Shown piece by piece: positions 44,201 through 56,595 of a DNA stretch of 64,000 nucleotides. Where the stretch lies: positions 124,001 through 188,000 of the forward strand of contig JAWZYV010012261.1 in assembly GCA_038373885.1 (NCBI GenBank), in the 5' to 3' direction. Position 1 is the stretch's first letter. Each line of letters opens with the position of its first letter. A program made the position numbers and the translations under genes. The notes under the pieces are model-generated. The model saw only the letters and a program-made list of their open reading frames with translations. It was not told where the DNA came from and searched no databases. Source of the DNA: Cheiracanthium punctorium (taxonomy: Eukaryota > Arthropoda > Arachnida > Araneae > Cheiracanthiidae).

Positions 44201-46000
44201 TATTTCATTCCTTTCCATCCATAACATGAAACAATGTCAAATTCCCAAACTGACGATGCACGTTTTTTTTTTTATGGTTGACAGTCAAAAATACCACCGG
44301 CAGGTTACTTCACTACCGCCGTGCATCGCCCACGATGACGCCTGAACGACCACCAAATGAAACGTAAACACAAACATTGATGTGTAAACAGCACGGTATA
44401 CGGAATATAGTCCGAACCTTCGTTTGAAAATATAGGTTGTATAAAGGAACTACCTGTCGAATAACCACATTTGACAGCAATGGCTTTGTACCCTCTTTGA
44501 AAGAGTGCAGTAACTGCTCTTAGCTCCTATTTCATAAAAATTCCACCTAATATAAGATTATCATTGGTTATTACTTTGATAAAATTATGAGTAAAAAGTT
44601 AAAGCACAATATTAAATTTTTACGAAAATTGCGATTAAGCGATTACAGTTACAAATGCTTAATTTTTGTCTTGCTCTCTCTGTCGTCCTTAGGTATGTCG
44701 GCATGGCACTTTCCTATTACTCGAAGGACGCGGTTTTGGATCTGGCTGGCGGAGTTTTTTCCTATATTTCTGCAATACTTTTTTTAATAATATGTTTTTT
44801 TTTAATTTTTACTAAATAAATCTGAAATATCATATTACTCTTGAACTAAAATTCTTATAACATTCTAAAAACATTTTTGACCTAACACATGCATTAACAA
44901 GCGAATTTCATTTGAATTAAAATATATAAATACATTAAGATGAATTCTTTTTATTTACAAAATTCAAATGGTAGTTTTTTTTCCGATTGAAAAGACCAGA
45001 AATAATATGCCAAATTATACGCGAAATAAATATTTCCGTGCACTCAGCAATAAAACACAAACAAAAAATTACAGTTATATAAAAAAACAAATTTATATTC
45101 AAAATCTGAACTTGAATCGCATTTTTCTGAAAAAAAATTATAATTTTCCACAGTGCAACAAAATTTAAAATAACATTTCAGCGAATTTGATATAATTATG
45201 GATTTTCAATATTTTTAAAAAGGTATATTCATACTGGACAAAAACAGCTTTACAAGAAAAAAGTGCAGGATTTTCAGGTTAACGCATTAAGTTAAATCTA
45301 TTTAAATTTATAGGTAGAATTTTTACATTTATTATAACAACTTTAAAAGAAATATTCAGGCTTTTATGAAAAGCTACTCCATTCACATGCAGAGGGCGCT
45401 GTGAAGGTTTATTGTTCCTGTCTTGTGAGCGCAGCGTCCATTTGGATTTAAATTTTAGACGTAGGAGCTGGGTGTTGATTGGGGGGATTGTTGTGTTAAA
45501 TTGTGATTGTCTACAATATCATCTAATGTATTTTGTTAGATGACAGCTTGTTATTAAATACAAGCACACCAAAACCCAGGAGAGTAAGTTATTTCTAATT
45601 TTCCTGAATCTGGGTCTGGCTAAAGTGATTATTTTTTCCCGCAGTTAAGTTACATTCAATAATAATTTTAATGGCATACATTTTGCAAACTATTATTTAT
45701 ATATGATGCGATTAAAAGTCTTGATTACATATATTTAATAAGGTGTAAATCAGTGATAAATGTTTGATTCTGTATTTAATCACTCAAGCTGTCTGTACCA
45801 TATATTTGTAATTCGTTTAATAGTTATTTGCCTTTGAAAATAGACAAATGTTAACAATTTAAGACACTAAATGTGTTATTGAAATTAACTTATGCTTGAG
45901 TATATAAAAAATAATCACTTCCGTTCAGCAAAGGTTTCTCAGAAAAAAGTCATTCAATTTTATTGGACATAAAAAAAAGAAAAACCATAAATAATGCACT
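44201..46000. other. AT-rich stretch without recognised features
   Basis: A GC-richer patch at 45390-45490 ends upstream of a donor-like GAGAGTAAGTTA (45581). I saw no ORF or acceptor to support an exon. Otherwise nothing is recognised. Confidence 0.35.
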
Positions 46001-46190
46001 CGAACCTTGATCTTGGTTTACTCTTATACCCTGCATTTGGGTACAGGAAAACCTGGATCATGGTTCATCCTATAACCATATATTTGGTTCTAAAAGAAAA
46101 TTGATATTGGTTCAAACTGTAACCATATAATAGGTTACATAAAAAACGTAGATTTCGGTTTAACGTTTTAACCTGCAGAATGGTGCTTGA
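46001..46190 (+). repeat. Degenerate tandem repeat, about 50-bp unit
   Basis: Four diverged units start with ACCTTGATCTTGGTTT, ACCTGGATCATGGTTC, ATTGATATTGGTTC and CGTAGATTTCGGTTT. Each continues with a TAACC..GGTT segment. Confidence 0.6.
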
Positions 46191-46434
46191 GGAAGCACCA
46201 ATGGTGAATATCAGCACCACATTTTTCAAAATACCGGTTGCAGCTTAATTGGCACCGGAATTTCGGTGAAACGTTGAACTACATTCTTAACAGTGAAGTG
46301 CACCCAGTTTCTCCAAATTTCCTTACGAAATCGCGAACACTTTACGAAACATGAGACTTCGTCTTAGTCAGTTATTTAGCCAATAAATTCGCTTCTTTTA
46401 CCGATACATACTGGTTGTTTTCATGAGTAAGGGG

Positions 46435-46587
46435 CAAAGGGGGGTATGGGGGGGTCATACCCACCATAAGGAATATTTTGCCATACAAAGTATATATTCT
46501 TCACTCCTTTATCACACACTCGTATACATATATGTGAGTTGCAGTAGTCGTAACACCACCCATGAAAAATATCTGGCTACGCCACTG
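46435..46587. mobile_element. hAT-like foldback MITE (GTGGCGTAGCC family), copy 5, left end lost
   Basis: The right end GGCTACGCCACTG is perfect and the exact 8-bp duplication GTAAGGGG is kept (46427-46434 and 46588-46595). The left terminal repeat has collapsed to CAAAGG. The interior matches copies 2 and 3. Confidence 0.85.
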
Positions 46588-47048
46588 GTAAGGGGTAAAC
46601 ATTCACCCAAATTTTGGTATGAAATTATTTTGAATATGACTACATAATAGAAAAACACACTCATCATGAATTTTGAATAATTTGACTTCTTACTAAGATT
46701 GGTTTATACGGAGGGAAAAAAAATCGAACGTTGAAGTTGATAAAATTAAAACTTGCAGATATATAAAAGCACTCAAATAAAAATGTAAATTTTGATGAAT
46801 AGGTACTTAATTAGTTTTACCTCTGAAACTTTCAACCAACTGTTTATGGGTTAAAAAAATAACACGGTAAAATCAACAAAATAATTTTGTTAAATGTCGC
46901 AACTTCTTTTTGATCCTCTATTATGTATGAAAAAAAGTTTAATTAAATGTCTTCTTTTTCCCCCCAGTATATCGTCTTAAATAAAGAGATGATCCCTTTA
47001 CTCACAAAACAACGTTTATTGACACCTCATAATGAAAACATACAATTA

Positions 47049-47397
47049 CAGTCGAACCTCGATTTAACGAATTGATTGGGACCCACAAATCCGTTCGTTA
47101 AATCGAAGCAATTCTTTAAATCGAATATCAATTTTTGTAAAGAGTATGGTATAAAAATATCAATGCAAATTACCCTTAGATATGAAAAAAGAATGATTAT
47201 TGTTTGCTACAAGCTTAAAAATTATAAGTTAGGCGATCAATTTTTAAATTATCTAAATTCTTAAAATTTAATACATAATACATACATACTTATTGGCACT
47301 TTGGAAAGAAATCCTTGACAGTGCTTTGTTTTGACTTTCCAAAGTTCTTTGTCGATATTTTTTAACTTCGTATGAACACCATCATCAATCTCGTGAG

Positions 47398-47438
<41 letters not shown>

Positions 47439-48396
47439 CGTTCAAGCTGCAAACTGCATCTTTGAATGCCCCCTTTTTTAATTCAATTTTCCTTTCTTTG
47501 TCATCTATTTGCTGCTTACAGAATCTTCATTCTCTTTCAGTTCACTATCGCACAGTGGCGACTCAGGATTTTAGTTTAGGGGGGGCTGGGCTACATACAA
47601 ATACTGCTGAACTCGGTCATAGTGACCTCGGTTAGTTACAACTCTCTTATAATCTCAAAATATTCGGTACCACTTGACTGTCCCATAGAACACAATCAAT
47701 GCAACTCATTATAGAGTCATAAATAATTAACTGATCTTTTGAGCGTTGTAACGGTGTGTAACAGTGTTTCAACTAACTGTAAGCATTTATTTAAAAACTT
47801 TTTAAAATAAATGTCTTTTTGGGTTAGAAATAATTTGAAGACAATTAAAAAAAGAAAGAAAGAACTAAAAAAAATTAATTCATTAGCGACAATTTTCATT
47901 TTTTTAACGCTTTTCACTTCTAACTTTCTACCTTTAGGGGGGCTTCAGCCCCCATAGCCCCCTCCGTGGGTGCGCCTATGCTATCGCAGGTTCTTAGCTG
48001 TACATCGCAAGACACATATGCTGTAAAATTTCTATTACTAGGGAAATCTTCCCATCCAAGCATTTGATTATCGTTATCCACGGCGTAATTGTAAATGACT
48101 GTATCTGCATCGCTGTCTTCGTAGGCACTTGCTCCGTTTGGAGAAATGAGAACAAAATTATTGTATTACACACTTGGATTAGGGTGCGAAAGATTCAAAA
48201 TTTTGCGTGCGAAAAATTCATAGTTTATGTGCTAATTTCATTTCAGGGATTGTTGTTCGTTAAATCAAAGCTAAAAATTCGTTAAATCAGAGCATTTTAG
48301 CACCCTTTCTGTCAGGACAAAAAAAAAAAAAAAAAAAAATATTCGTTAAATCGGAGAATTCGTTAAATCAAAGTACGTTAAATCGAGGTTCGACTG
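47049..48396. mobile_element. pogo/Tigger-like non-autonomous element
   Basis: Perfect inverted ends CAGTCGAACCTCGATTTAAC / GTTAAATCGAGGTTCGACTG are flanked by TA on both sides. CGTTAAATCG motifs recur as internal repeats at both ends. A hAT-like element (47553-47980) is nested. Poly-A runs lie at 47401-47437 and 48321-48340. Short ORFs show no DDE motif. Confidence 0.85.
47553..47980. mobile_element. hAT-like element nested in the pogo-like element
   Basis: Left end CAGTGGCGACTCAGGA, right end (reverse complement) CATAGGCGCACCCACGG, with the exact 8-bp duplication CTATCGCA (47545-47552 and 47981-47988). Opposed G- and C-rich blocks lie inside both ends. Confidence 0.82.
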
Positions 48397-48398
48397 TA

Positions 48399-49948
48399 TT
48401 AGTATTTATAGAATTGAAATTCAACACAGTCAGACGCCGGTTTCGAAGTCAGGCTTAGAAACCTATCACCAGAGGAAAAGTCCTTCTGGACTTGGAAAAA
48501 GTATACTATACCTTCTGGACTATAAAAGTATAGTACTGGCCTCACTCTCTGAGGCCGATTTCATCTCTTTTGAGCTGCCCATCTCGGGTCTGGGTTGGAA
48601 TCTTAAGTGGATTTCGATCACGTGGAATGCTTGAAATACGTGTTCGAAAGTTATGATACTCTTCATGTCACTATAGTGTCTAATTCTAGAGAGCCCTCGA
48701 AACACTCAGGAATTTATTCGTTGCATAACGTCAGAACTCCACATTATCAAAGATCTATAGCTTCTTATCGAAGACTTTACGAGACCTTTCGGACCAAAAG
48801 TTATGGGAGAGATTTACAGTGGCCTATACAAGGGCCCGTTGTCAATTTTTTTAAAAACAAAATGTCCATACATTTTGAATTTTCTGCTTACATATTATGC
48901 ATTTTAACACAAAGTTATGTCTATAACCCCCGCCCCCCCCCCTCTACCTTGAAGGAAGTCTACATACGCCACGGGATTCAAGTATTGAGAGGTAAAGAAA
49001 AAGGAGCATCACACATATGTCTAAAGTACTAATTGTTTATAAGTATTCGGACATTGTCACACCAGGTTTAAAAAATCACATTATACTCTAAACGACTTGA
49101 ATGCGAATTAAGCTTTACACATTAGAATGATCAGAAGTAATTCAATGAAATGTGATTTTACATACGACAACAAAAAGCAACGATTCTAATGTTGTTTTAA
49201 CTGCGACATAATTATTACTTTAATTAATTATAGATTAGAAACTAAATTAGCTTTAAAAATTATCGTTCATTTCCCCTAACATGATTTAAATTGAAAATAA
49301 AAAAAATCAGAAATGTACGTAAATATAAAATTCTAAATACCGGGCTAACAAAAACAAAAGACATACTGACATTGGGCAGACTTACGAAGCGTGAGAACCA
49401 TTGATCTGGCTACACAACCCTTAATTATCATAAGCATGGGGTATGCCTGCAATACCACCCCCTCCTCTCTTATTTAAACAAAGTTTAACCCTCCTCCGAA
49501 AAACGGGCACGGGTTGTAAATTATGTCCATTGTTGCTCAAGTGTGTGTGTGCCTGCCTCCCATAACTCATGACAGAGAACAAAATTTGTGGCCGAAAGTT
49601 TTACACTTGACCACCGCCCCGTGCTGCGACACGCAAGTAGCTTGCTAAAATATAATATAAATAATAACGACAGTCATAATAATAATAATGAGAAAGTATA
49701 TATGTGTGTACACATAAAAGAAGGGGAAGGCCCAAACTGTTTCGTAATGCAGCACAACCTCATAAATTTCGCCCACTCTCATGGAACGTCGGGTTCGCGT
49801 GAGGATTTGCTTGAGGTCGCAACCAGTTCTTATATGTAGCCGAGGTGTTGCAGATGCCTTTTCCTCCCTCAAAAATTCGGGAATTCGATATTCATTTTTG
49901 CTTTTTTGTTTTTGAGATCACGGTCGGCTAGTGTCGCGTTTTGATGTC

Positions 49949-49984
<36 letters not shown>

Positions 49985-51098
49985 CCGAACAACGTTACGG
50001 GATGTAATACACGGGTTGCTATCTTCTTGTTATGTTCTTTTTGGCTGTGTATGCACCACGATTTATGAGTTTGGCTCTTTCCATTTCGAACATGAAATGA
50101 TTTCGGAGAATCTCTTGTAAAGACTGTAGCAGGCAGTCGAGGGAAGAGAATGACTCGGGATAAAAACAAGTTGAAATGTTCCGCTTGTAGATCATACGCA
50201 GTCACCATCTCGATTCACGGAATTTCAAAAGCTACTTGCTTAAGAGAAATCGCAGAAACAACACCTTGTTCTCATTATTACCAAATCATACAGTCGTTAA
50301 AGGACAAATGGGACTGCGCCCCACCTTAAATTCAATGCGTTTCTCCTAATACAACCAGTAGTTCTTTTAATAACTCGACTTAAAAGAAAAGCTCGAATTC
50401 CTTATTTTAATATAATCAATTGACAAATCACTTAAAATAAGGCTTGTTGTGTGTATGTTTCTCCCCTCTTCCGAGCCAATTCATAAATTCCGCTCCGTTC
50501 TTGGCCTCTTCCTCCAGGTTCGCATATTTGGCTGTTTAGCACAAAAGCAATGTTGACATGCAATCGACGGGCTGTCAGATTGGTTTACTTGGTACAGTAC
50601 TCGAATCCAGCCCCGGAATGGGGGATCTTTATACTGAGCGAGCGAATTTCACCCGTTCGGCATGTCGCAGGCAAAATTCACCCCCCTGAATGAGAAATTA
50701 TTTTCCGTTCATACTATTTATTTTATCTTATTTTATTTTACTAAGACTGATTCTAAAATAAAGAGTACATTTTAAACGTGCGAGTAAAAAGCTGTAATGA
50801 GTAAAAACTTAACGTAAAAATTATCGTCTAAGAAAAAAATGGCTTTTCGATTAATACCAGAACAATTTTTTCTAATATTAATATATTTGGGACCAGCAAA
50901 TTCGTAGGATTTCTTTGATTTGATTTTTTTCTTGAAAATTTTTAACTACAGGACAGTGCATATTTACTTTACTGTTTTGAACTCTCACTATTTTTTTTCA
51001 GGCACAGCCACTACAATTGGTCAAGGATCAACATGGATACATAAAAGAAACATTGTCATAAATGTGAATGATATGCCACCAGAATCTCGCTAGCCAGA

Positions 51099-51129
<31 letters not shown>

Positions 51130-51716
51130 AGAAGAACAATCTTTTGACCATTCTGCCCATTTAAAAATTCAATGTTTTAAATTGGTAAATAATGGTGATG
51201 AATAAAACATGCCCTATTCATTCCCATTACTAATATCCCATTCATACCTCCTACCGTTTGGTTACATAAAACAAAAAAGTTTCTGATAAACATAGTTTGA
51301 ATTTTTATTCTTCTATGGCGGGTACAATTCTCAAACTAAGTGTGATAAATGACCCCTATGCTGCCATTTATCAGGCAAAATATCAAGTAGCCAATGATTA
51401 CAAAACTAAAAATTCTGCTATCGTCAGTTAGCCCATTCATCCCCATTCTCCCCTACTTTTAAATTTCCCAAAGTATATACACTATCCACCAGTAAATAAC
51501 ACTAGTCAACAAATTTAAACTTTTTTTCTGCCTCTGGTTTGTAAATGGGCGGATTTACATAATTTCGGGGTGCTGAATTCACTGGTAAAATCAATTTATG
51601 TCTATCACGTCACATTTCCAAGAGGCACAGGAAAATCAGAAGCAATACCGGCAAAATTTGATACAATTGAAACTAACAAGAAATTCATATTGAGAACTTA
51701 ATAATTCAATATTATT
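48399..51716. other. Gene-free stretch
   Basis: ORFs at 48607-49032 (+, 141 codons) and 49588-49839 (+) show no motif or convincing splice context. Poly-T near 49961-49984 and poly-A near 51101-51127. C run at 48934-48941. No repeat family is recognised with confidence. Confidence 0.35.
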
Positions 51717-51769
51717 TTATATGTATACATTGGTATTTATATATATACACACGTCAATATAGATATCAT

Positions 51770-52065
51770 CTTTTTTCCTGTCCAAAATGCCCTTTCCATT
51801 TGGTTTGAATGAGGTCCAAGCCGCTAACTCGATATTTGTCAGTCTGATACCAAACGATGGATCGCTGAACAATTTTTCTATCTGTGGTGCAATAAATATA
51901 CTTTCTTTTAACTTTGCTTCACTCAGTTTGAGAAACTTTTCTTTCAAATGATTGAAGACCTGACCTCATTTATCCAGAGTTTTAACGAAGTTCTTCATAA
52001 AAATCAACTTGACATGAATCAGAGGCAAAATGATTTTATTGGACTCAACCAGTGGAGTATTTTTC
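51770..52065 (-). pseudogene. Pseudogene of a transposon-associated arthropod protein (EAKLKE..PQI type)
   Basis: On the minus strand, from about 52065, LIHVKLIFMKNFVKTLDK is followed by an in-frame stop, then HLKEKFLKLSEAKLKE, then FIAPQIEKLF and ELAAWTSFK. These motifs, in this order, match an uncharacterised protein that I recall as repeated in many arthropod genomes. Its usual form has a KLGLMKQFVKALDK-like block and a KEGIFVGPQI-like block. It is dead here because of the stop and further decay. Function unknown. It sits next to a transposase pseudogene on the same strand. Confidence 0.65.
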
Positions 52066-52129
52066 ACATTTTCCTTTAAAGTTACATGTGATTTCCTTTT
52101 AAGCCACTTTACTGTATAGTGGCCAAAGT

Positions 52130-52815
52130 TTCATATGTTTCTTTCACGTCTACTGCATGAGCCACAGGCGCAGATGGAAAAGTATTGCCATTATGCAACA
52201 GTACTGGTTTCAATCTGGTTTCCCATCCATACCATAACACTTAAGACGGCCAATTTGCCCTTTTGCAAAACACCTGCGTATTTAGGACGCTGTTACAGTG
52301 AAATATATTGTATCTTCGTTTTGTCAGTTGTGGATGACAGATGAAAGAATGTTTCATCCGAAATTATCCATATTTTGTATCTATCTTTGCGTAACATTAA
52401 ATACAGAGGCCAATAACGTTTTCTTCCTTTTTCTGAGGTTTTAGCAGAGACGTGATGGCAAACTGGTTTCTTTCCTTTTTGATATAGCCAATTTTCTTTA
52501 TCTGACGACAAATTGTCGATTGCGATACCTGTAGTTTCTTTGCTAAAGTTCTTAGAGGCAGAGAATTTTCTACAGCGATGATTCTTTTCAGCTTCCCTTT
52601 TCACCAAGGACTTCCTTTCGTTCACATTTTTTCCCAGGAGCTTTTAATTGCCAGCCAAATTTTATTTATTCCCGAAGTTTAGATAGTAATCCATTAGAAA
52701 AATGTCTTTTCTGATTTTTAAATGCTTTATTTCTGAAAGAATTTGATCAACCATCCTTCAAAAGCTTTAAAATTTCGTTTCGGGTTTGAGGATCTAATTT
52801 CGGAGTCATAATTTA
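52130..52815 (-). pseudogene. Mariner/IS630-like transposase pseudogene
   Basis: On the minus strand it begins MTPKLDPQTRNEILKLLKDG at about 52810, the start of an HTH region. Later come RYKIWIISDETFFHLSS (52360-52410), the first catalytic Asp block, then LSVMVWMG (about 52230), like the VMVWGG block of mariner transposases. Stops and frameshifts occur throughout, and the second catalytic block is not readable. Confidence 0.65.
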
Positions 52816-53722
52816 CTCCCACTAATAAAAATAGTTCAGTTGGTAATTTAAACGTTTCATTTTAAATATAAAACTGGTGGTAAAGTGATTAAAATTTACC
52901 TTAAATAGTTATATGCTTTAAAAATTGGTCACACTGATTTTGAATCAACCTGTAATATCATCCCCAATAAAATCGTATTCAACAATGAACCGAACACTTG
53001 GCTTACAAAAAAGTTCTTTTTAATTTATACATACTTAAATAAAAGTGTATCATACTAAATTTAAGCTCATAATGAACGTCTCTTTCAAATTTTGTTTTAA
53101 ATTAACACAAATCATTATTGAATCATTTTGTTTCAATAATTAGAGGGCCCTCAAAAAAAGTTTTGTTGCATGTGTATGGGGGTGAGAGGGGGGGGGGAGC
53201 GCTCAGACATTTGCGGTAGCCACTGCTTATCATATTAAAAAATAACCAAATGACACTTATAATTAATTAATACACACAGTTAATAGTTTTATAATATAAT
53301 TAAAATATTCCTTTACTTTATCATTTTCAAGCGACTGCGTATTCAAGCAAAAATTGTGGAAAAAGTTCTTGTAGTGCCTAAACCAACTGCAAGGCAGTCT
53401 ACTTAAGTAGACAATATTTGTACAATAGCAGATTTTGTATAACTTATGTGAATTTTTGACATTGTAAAATTATACTGTGAATTGATTTAAGGAAATTAAG
53501 GTGGGGGAGTGGAGAATTATAAGTAAACGATATATATATTTTAGGGGGGTATGCAAATATACATAAAAAGTATGTGTATTTTCTTTTAATAACGTTAAAA
53601 TTTTATTCAAATGATTTAAATAAAACGTATTAAATACTTATTATGTAGTTCAAATGACCCTTTTAATATTTTTTTTTCTAAATAATAATAATAAAATTGA
53701 TTTCAAATATCCGTATTTTTCC
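52816..53722. other. Unannotated AT-rich stretch
   Basis: GAGGGCCCTC (53143) and a G-rich block ending in GCCACTG (53219-53225) resemble parts of hAT ends but cannot be paired. The expected N-terminal half of the neighbouring hAT transposase was not found. Confidence 0.35.
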
Positions 53723-54028
53723 CCCTTAAAAACATCTGCCGATGCTTTTAGTAAATATATCAGAGAAGCAGAAACTTTAGCTGATGAAGTGAAAGTTGGA
53801 GCACAGTTTCCAGTAGTAAGAAACAGAACTAAAGTTCGTCATTTTGACTATGAAAGTTTAGATGAACTTAAGTGCAGAACAATTATTTAAGGTAGACTTT
53901 TATTTAACAGTTATTGACACTCATTAAATTCTATCGAAGAGAGATTCAAAAGTTTACTAACGTGCTATGAAAATTTCAAATTTCTCAATAATTTTAGATA
54001 CATGAATGAAGAGGAAATTAAAAAAAGT
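53723..54028 (+). pseudogene. ZMYM-type hAT transposase pseudogene, first part
   Basis: The plus strand reads PLKTSADAFSKYIREAE, FPVVRNRTKVRHFDYE, then, after a frameshift, KVDFYLTVID, ERFKSLLTCYENFKFL and MNEEEIKK. These are the central blocks of the zinc-finger MYM-like hAT transposase family. The sequence stops at 54028, where unrelated DNA begins, and the same protein resumes at 59396. Confidence 0.78.
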
Positions 54029-54469
54029 GTGTGCGCGTAATCTTTACGCGCGGTTGAAGTAAAACTTCTTTGACATTTACGACACATATCACTGAAATGA
54101 TTAAACTTTAACTTAAAATAAATATCATATTATAATATAATTATATTTATTATTCATATACTTTACAAAGATTATATAAATGTTATATTCATCATATTAT
54201 TCATTGGAAATAGGTACTTGAATGTCATCATACTTTTTTATGTATGAAATTATAGGTTTGAGGTAACTATAATGTGAAACATAAATTTTACTCTCTAAAT
54301 TTGCTAATTTTCTTGAAAATACAGCATCTATCGTTGTACCGAAATGCGTTGTTGATTGAAGTCGAGAAGTATTCATAGTAAGATCCAATTTTTCTTTTAA
54401 AAAATCAACTAACGAAGCTGAGATTCTTGAGAGCGAAAATTAACATTAAATATCCAGTAAGAATCATCG

Positions 54470-55678
54470 GTAATTCATGATAATTACTTAAAATACAGGA
54501 AGTGTCCATGTTGTAGTATTATTCTTTAACTGTTTTCTTATACCATTGTTCCGTCTGGAGGTTGGGTTTGAATGGTGGGAATGTCCATAGTCTAGTATTA
54601 TACTTTAACTGTGTTCTTTAACTGATGTTTTCCTCTGTTAGTTGGGTTCGAATGCAGGTAATGTAATTTTTTTGTGTGTTTTTCTATCACAGTATTCTTA
54701 AGCGTTGATTTCGTCTGCTGATAGGTTTCGAATTTTTATTCTGTATCTGTGTTTTTAAACTGCAGGTTCTGTCTATTGTTTGGGTTTAATTGCAGCCAGG
54801 GTCAGTTTCTTTGTGGTGTTCCATCCCCGTGTTAAAACGTTGCTTGCTCCGTCTTTAGGTTAGGTTAGAATCCACGAAGTGTCCATTTGTTATTATTTTA
54901 TTTTCTAATTAAACCCTTTGTTGCCAGTGTTTGTTTCTTTGTGATGTTACATACCCGTATTCTTCAATCGTTATATATACGTATATCATTATAAATATAT
55001 ATATATATATATCATTACTATATATAAATATATATATCATTACACTATATATATCATTATAAATATTGCAATCACACAAACTACATTCTTCTAAATTTAC
55101 TAACATTTCTTAAAATACAGCTTTTGGGCAAAATAATAACAGACATGACATACATAATATTTAGGAGTTTAATGGCCTAACGGCCAATGTAACTGGCATT
55201 TGACAAATAATAATATCACTTTGCTTCGAAACTATTGCCTATAATCTTTACGAAATAGTATTCTAAGACAATTATGCAATTAAAACACATCTGAAGCCAG
55301 TAATTACTATATATCACGTTTTTTGAAGTTCTGCTAATTCAACGATCTCCATTTACTTTGCCTCGATGGAAATATAAACAACCTGAGATGCGCAGAAGCA
55401 GAAGATGCGCGGTTACCCAGTGTGCGTAGCGCCATCTGTTTGCATCTACGGCGTTATCCATCTTTCTAAGAGAAGTGTCCCCTCCTATAAATTTACCTTC
55501 GTGCGATCGAAGTATGATCCTCCAACAGTGTTCTTAAACGAAAATTTCCCTCTGCTGTTTAGGTTCGTTTGCAGCCACTGCTCCTTTAATTATGGTGTTT
55601 CATCCCCTTGTTCTGTCTGGAAGTTGGGTCAGAATCCAGGAAATGTGTTCTTAAACTGACGTTTCTTTCTATTGTTCC
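54470..55678 (+). repeat. Degenerate tandem array, about 80-110-bp unit
   Basis: Blocks such as TGTTCCGTCTGGAGGTTGGG, GGGTTCGAATGCAGG, TTCTTTGTGATGTTCC and TCTTTAACTG recur irregularly at 54480-54960 and 55500-55678. The array is continued at 56189-56260, past the nested hAT-like element. A (TA)n-rich patch lies at 54971-55050. Confidence 0.55.
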
Positions 55679-56188
55679 CAGGGACCGATCTTCACATTTG
55701 GCGGCCCAGGGCACAGATACTTTTGGGGTCCCTGCACAAAAATTTTCCGCAGGATATTACTTAATTAAATTAAGTTAAAACCAATTATCATTCCTAAGTT
55801 AACCATACGTAAACATTTACAAATCAGTAAAATGTCACGACAGATACCACTTATATGAATTTTTTGATTTTGATATGTTTTTATGGGTATTTACAGCCGT
55901 CACACACACCTTTGAAAAGATAAAAGGAGGAGCATGCTGAGGTGTAAGAACGAATTTGCGAATATCGAATTTATCGAATGTCGAATCGAATGCATAATTT
56001 TTAGCGTTACAAGTTACATTAAATTAAAAATTTTGAATATTTGTGATGAAATGAAGTAATCGGAAATTTTTCTCTTGTGAGATAATTTTGGTAGCTATTA
56101 TGATTACATAAAAGGAAGTTTTGGGAGCCCATAAAAATCGGGGGCCCAGGGCACGTGCCCCGAATGCCCCGCCGTAAATCAGTCCCTG
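55679..56188. mobile_element. hAT-like element with CAGGGACCGATCTT ends
   Basis: Left end CAGGGACCGATCTT, right end (reverse complement) CAGGGACTGATTTACGG. Flanking 8-mers ATTGTTCC and AATGTTCC differ at one base. The interior contains GGGGCCCAGGGCACGTGCCC. It shares end sequence with 40114-40773. Confidence 0.75.
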
Positions 56189-56595
56189 AATGTTCCGGTT
56201 CGTTTGCAGGCAGGCTCCATTTCTTTGTGATTTTCCAAAACCATGTATTGTATATTATTCATCTAAAAAAAGGATTATCGAGAACCTCCTGTGAGGTTGG
56301 GATTACATGTAAAATATTATGTTGGATTTAATTTCAAAACGCTTATTGATATATAAATAAAGATTGATGTCACTAAGATACGGCTCTTGACTGATTTTCT
56401 CTAACAGGTTCCGCGTATTTTTATAGGATGAATTCTGGGAACGGCGAAAGCAGGTCGAAAAGGTAGGCTTTTCAGGGGTTCTTCTTTTCGGAGCGCGCAT
56501 GTCACTTCCTTTACTGAGCGTCACTTCCGTCAGAAAAAAAAAAAAAAAATCTGAGTTACTCCCTAGTCGCCACTAAAGAAGTTTTACTTCAAAAT
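55744..56595 (+). repeat. Tandem duplication, unit 1 (without later insertions)
   Basis: About 850 bp, starting inside the hAT-like element and ending just after AAAGAAGTTTTACTTCAA. Repeated with high similarity from 56596. It retains the uninterrupted sites ATGTTGGATTTAATTTC (56319) and ATACGGCTCTTGAC (56380). Confidence 0.88.

Noticed and set aside
45390..45590. GC-richer patch followed by GAGAGTAAGTTA as a first exon
   Set aside because: No start codon in a long frame and no other support.
46001..46190. CRISPR-like array
   Set aside because: Units are diverged throughout with no constant repeat or unique spacers, so it is an ordinary degenerate tandem repeat.
48607..49032. 141-codon plus ORF
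   Set aside because: No motif, no exon boundaries and a low-complexity C run inside it.
49385..49440. Minus-strand donor-like CTTCGTAAGT with a short open stretch upstream
   Set aside because: No pyrimidine tract or acceptor, and the phase does not help the gene model.
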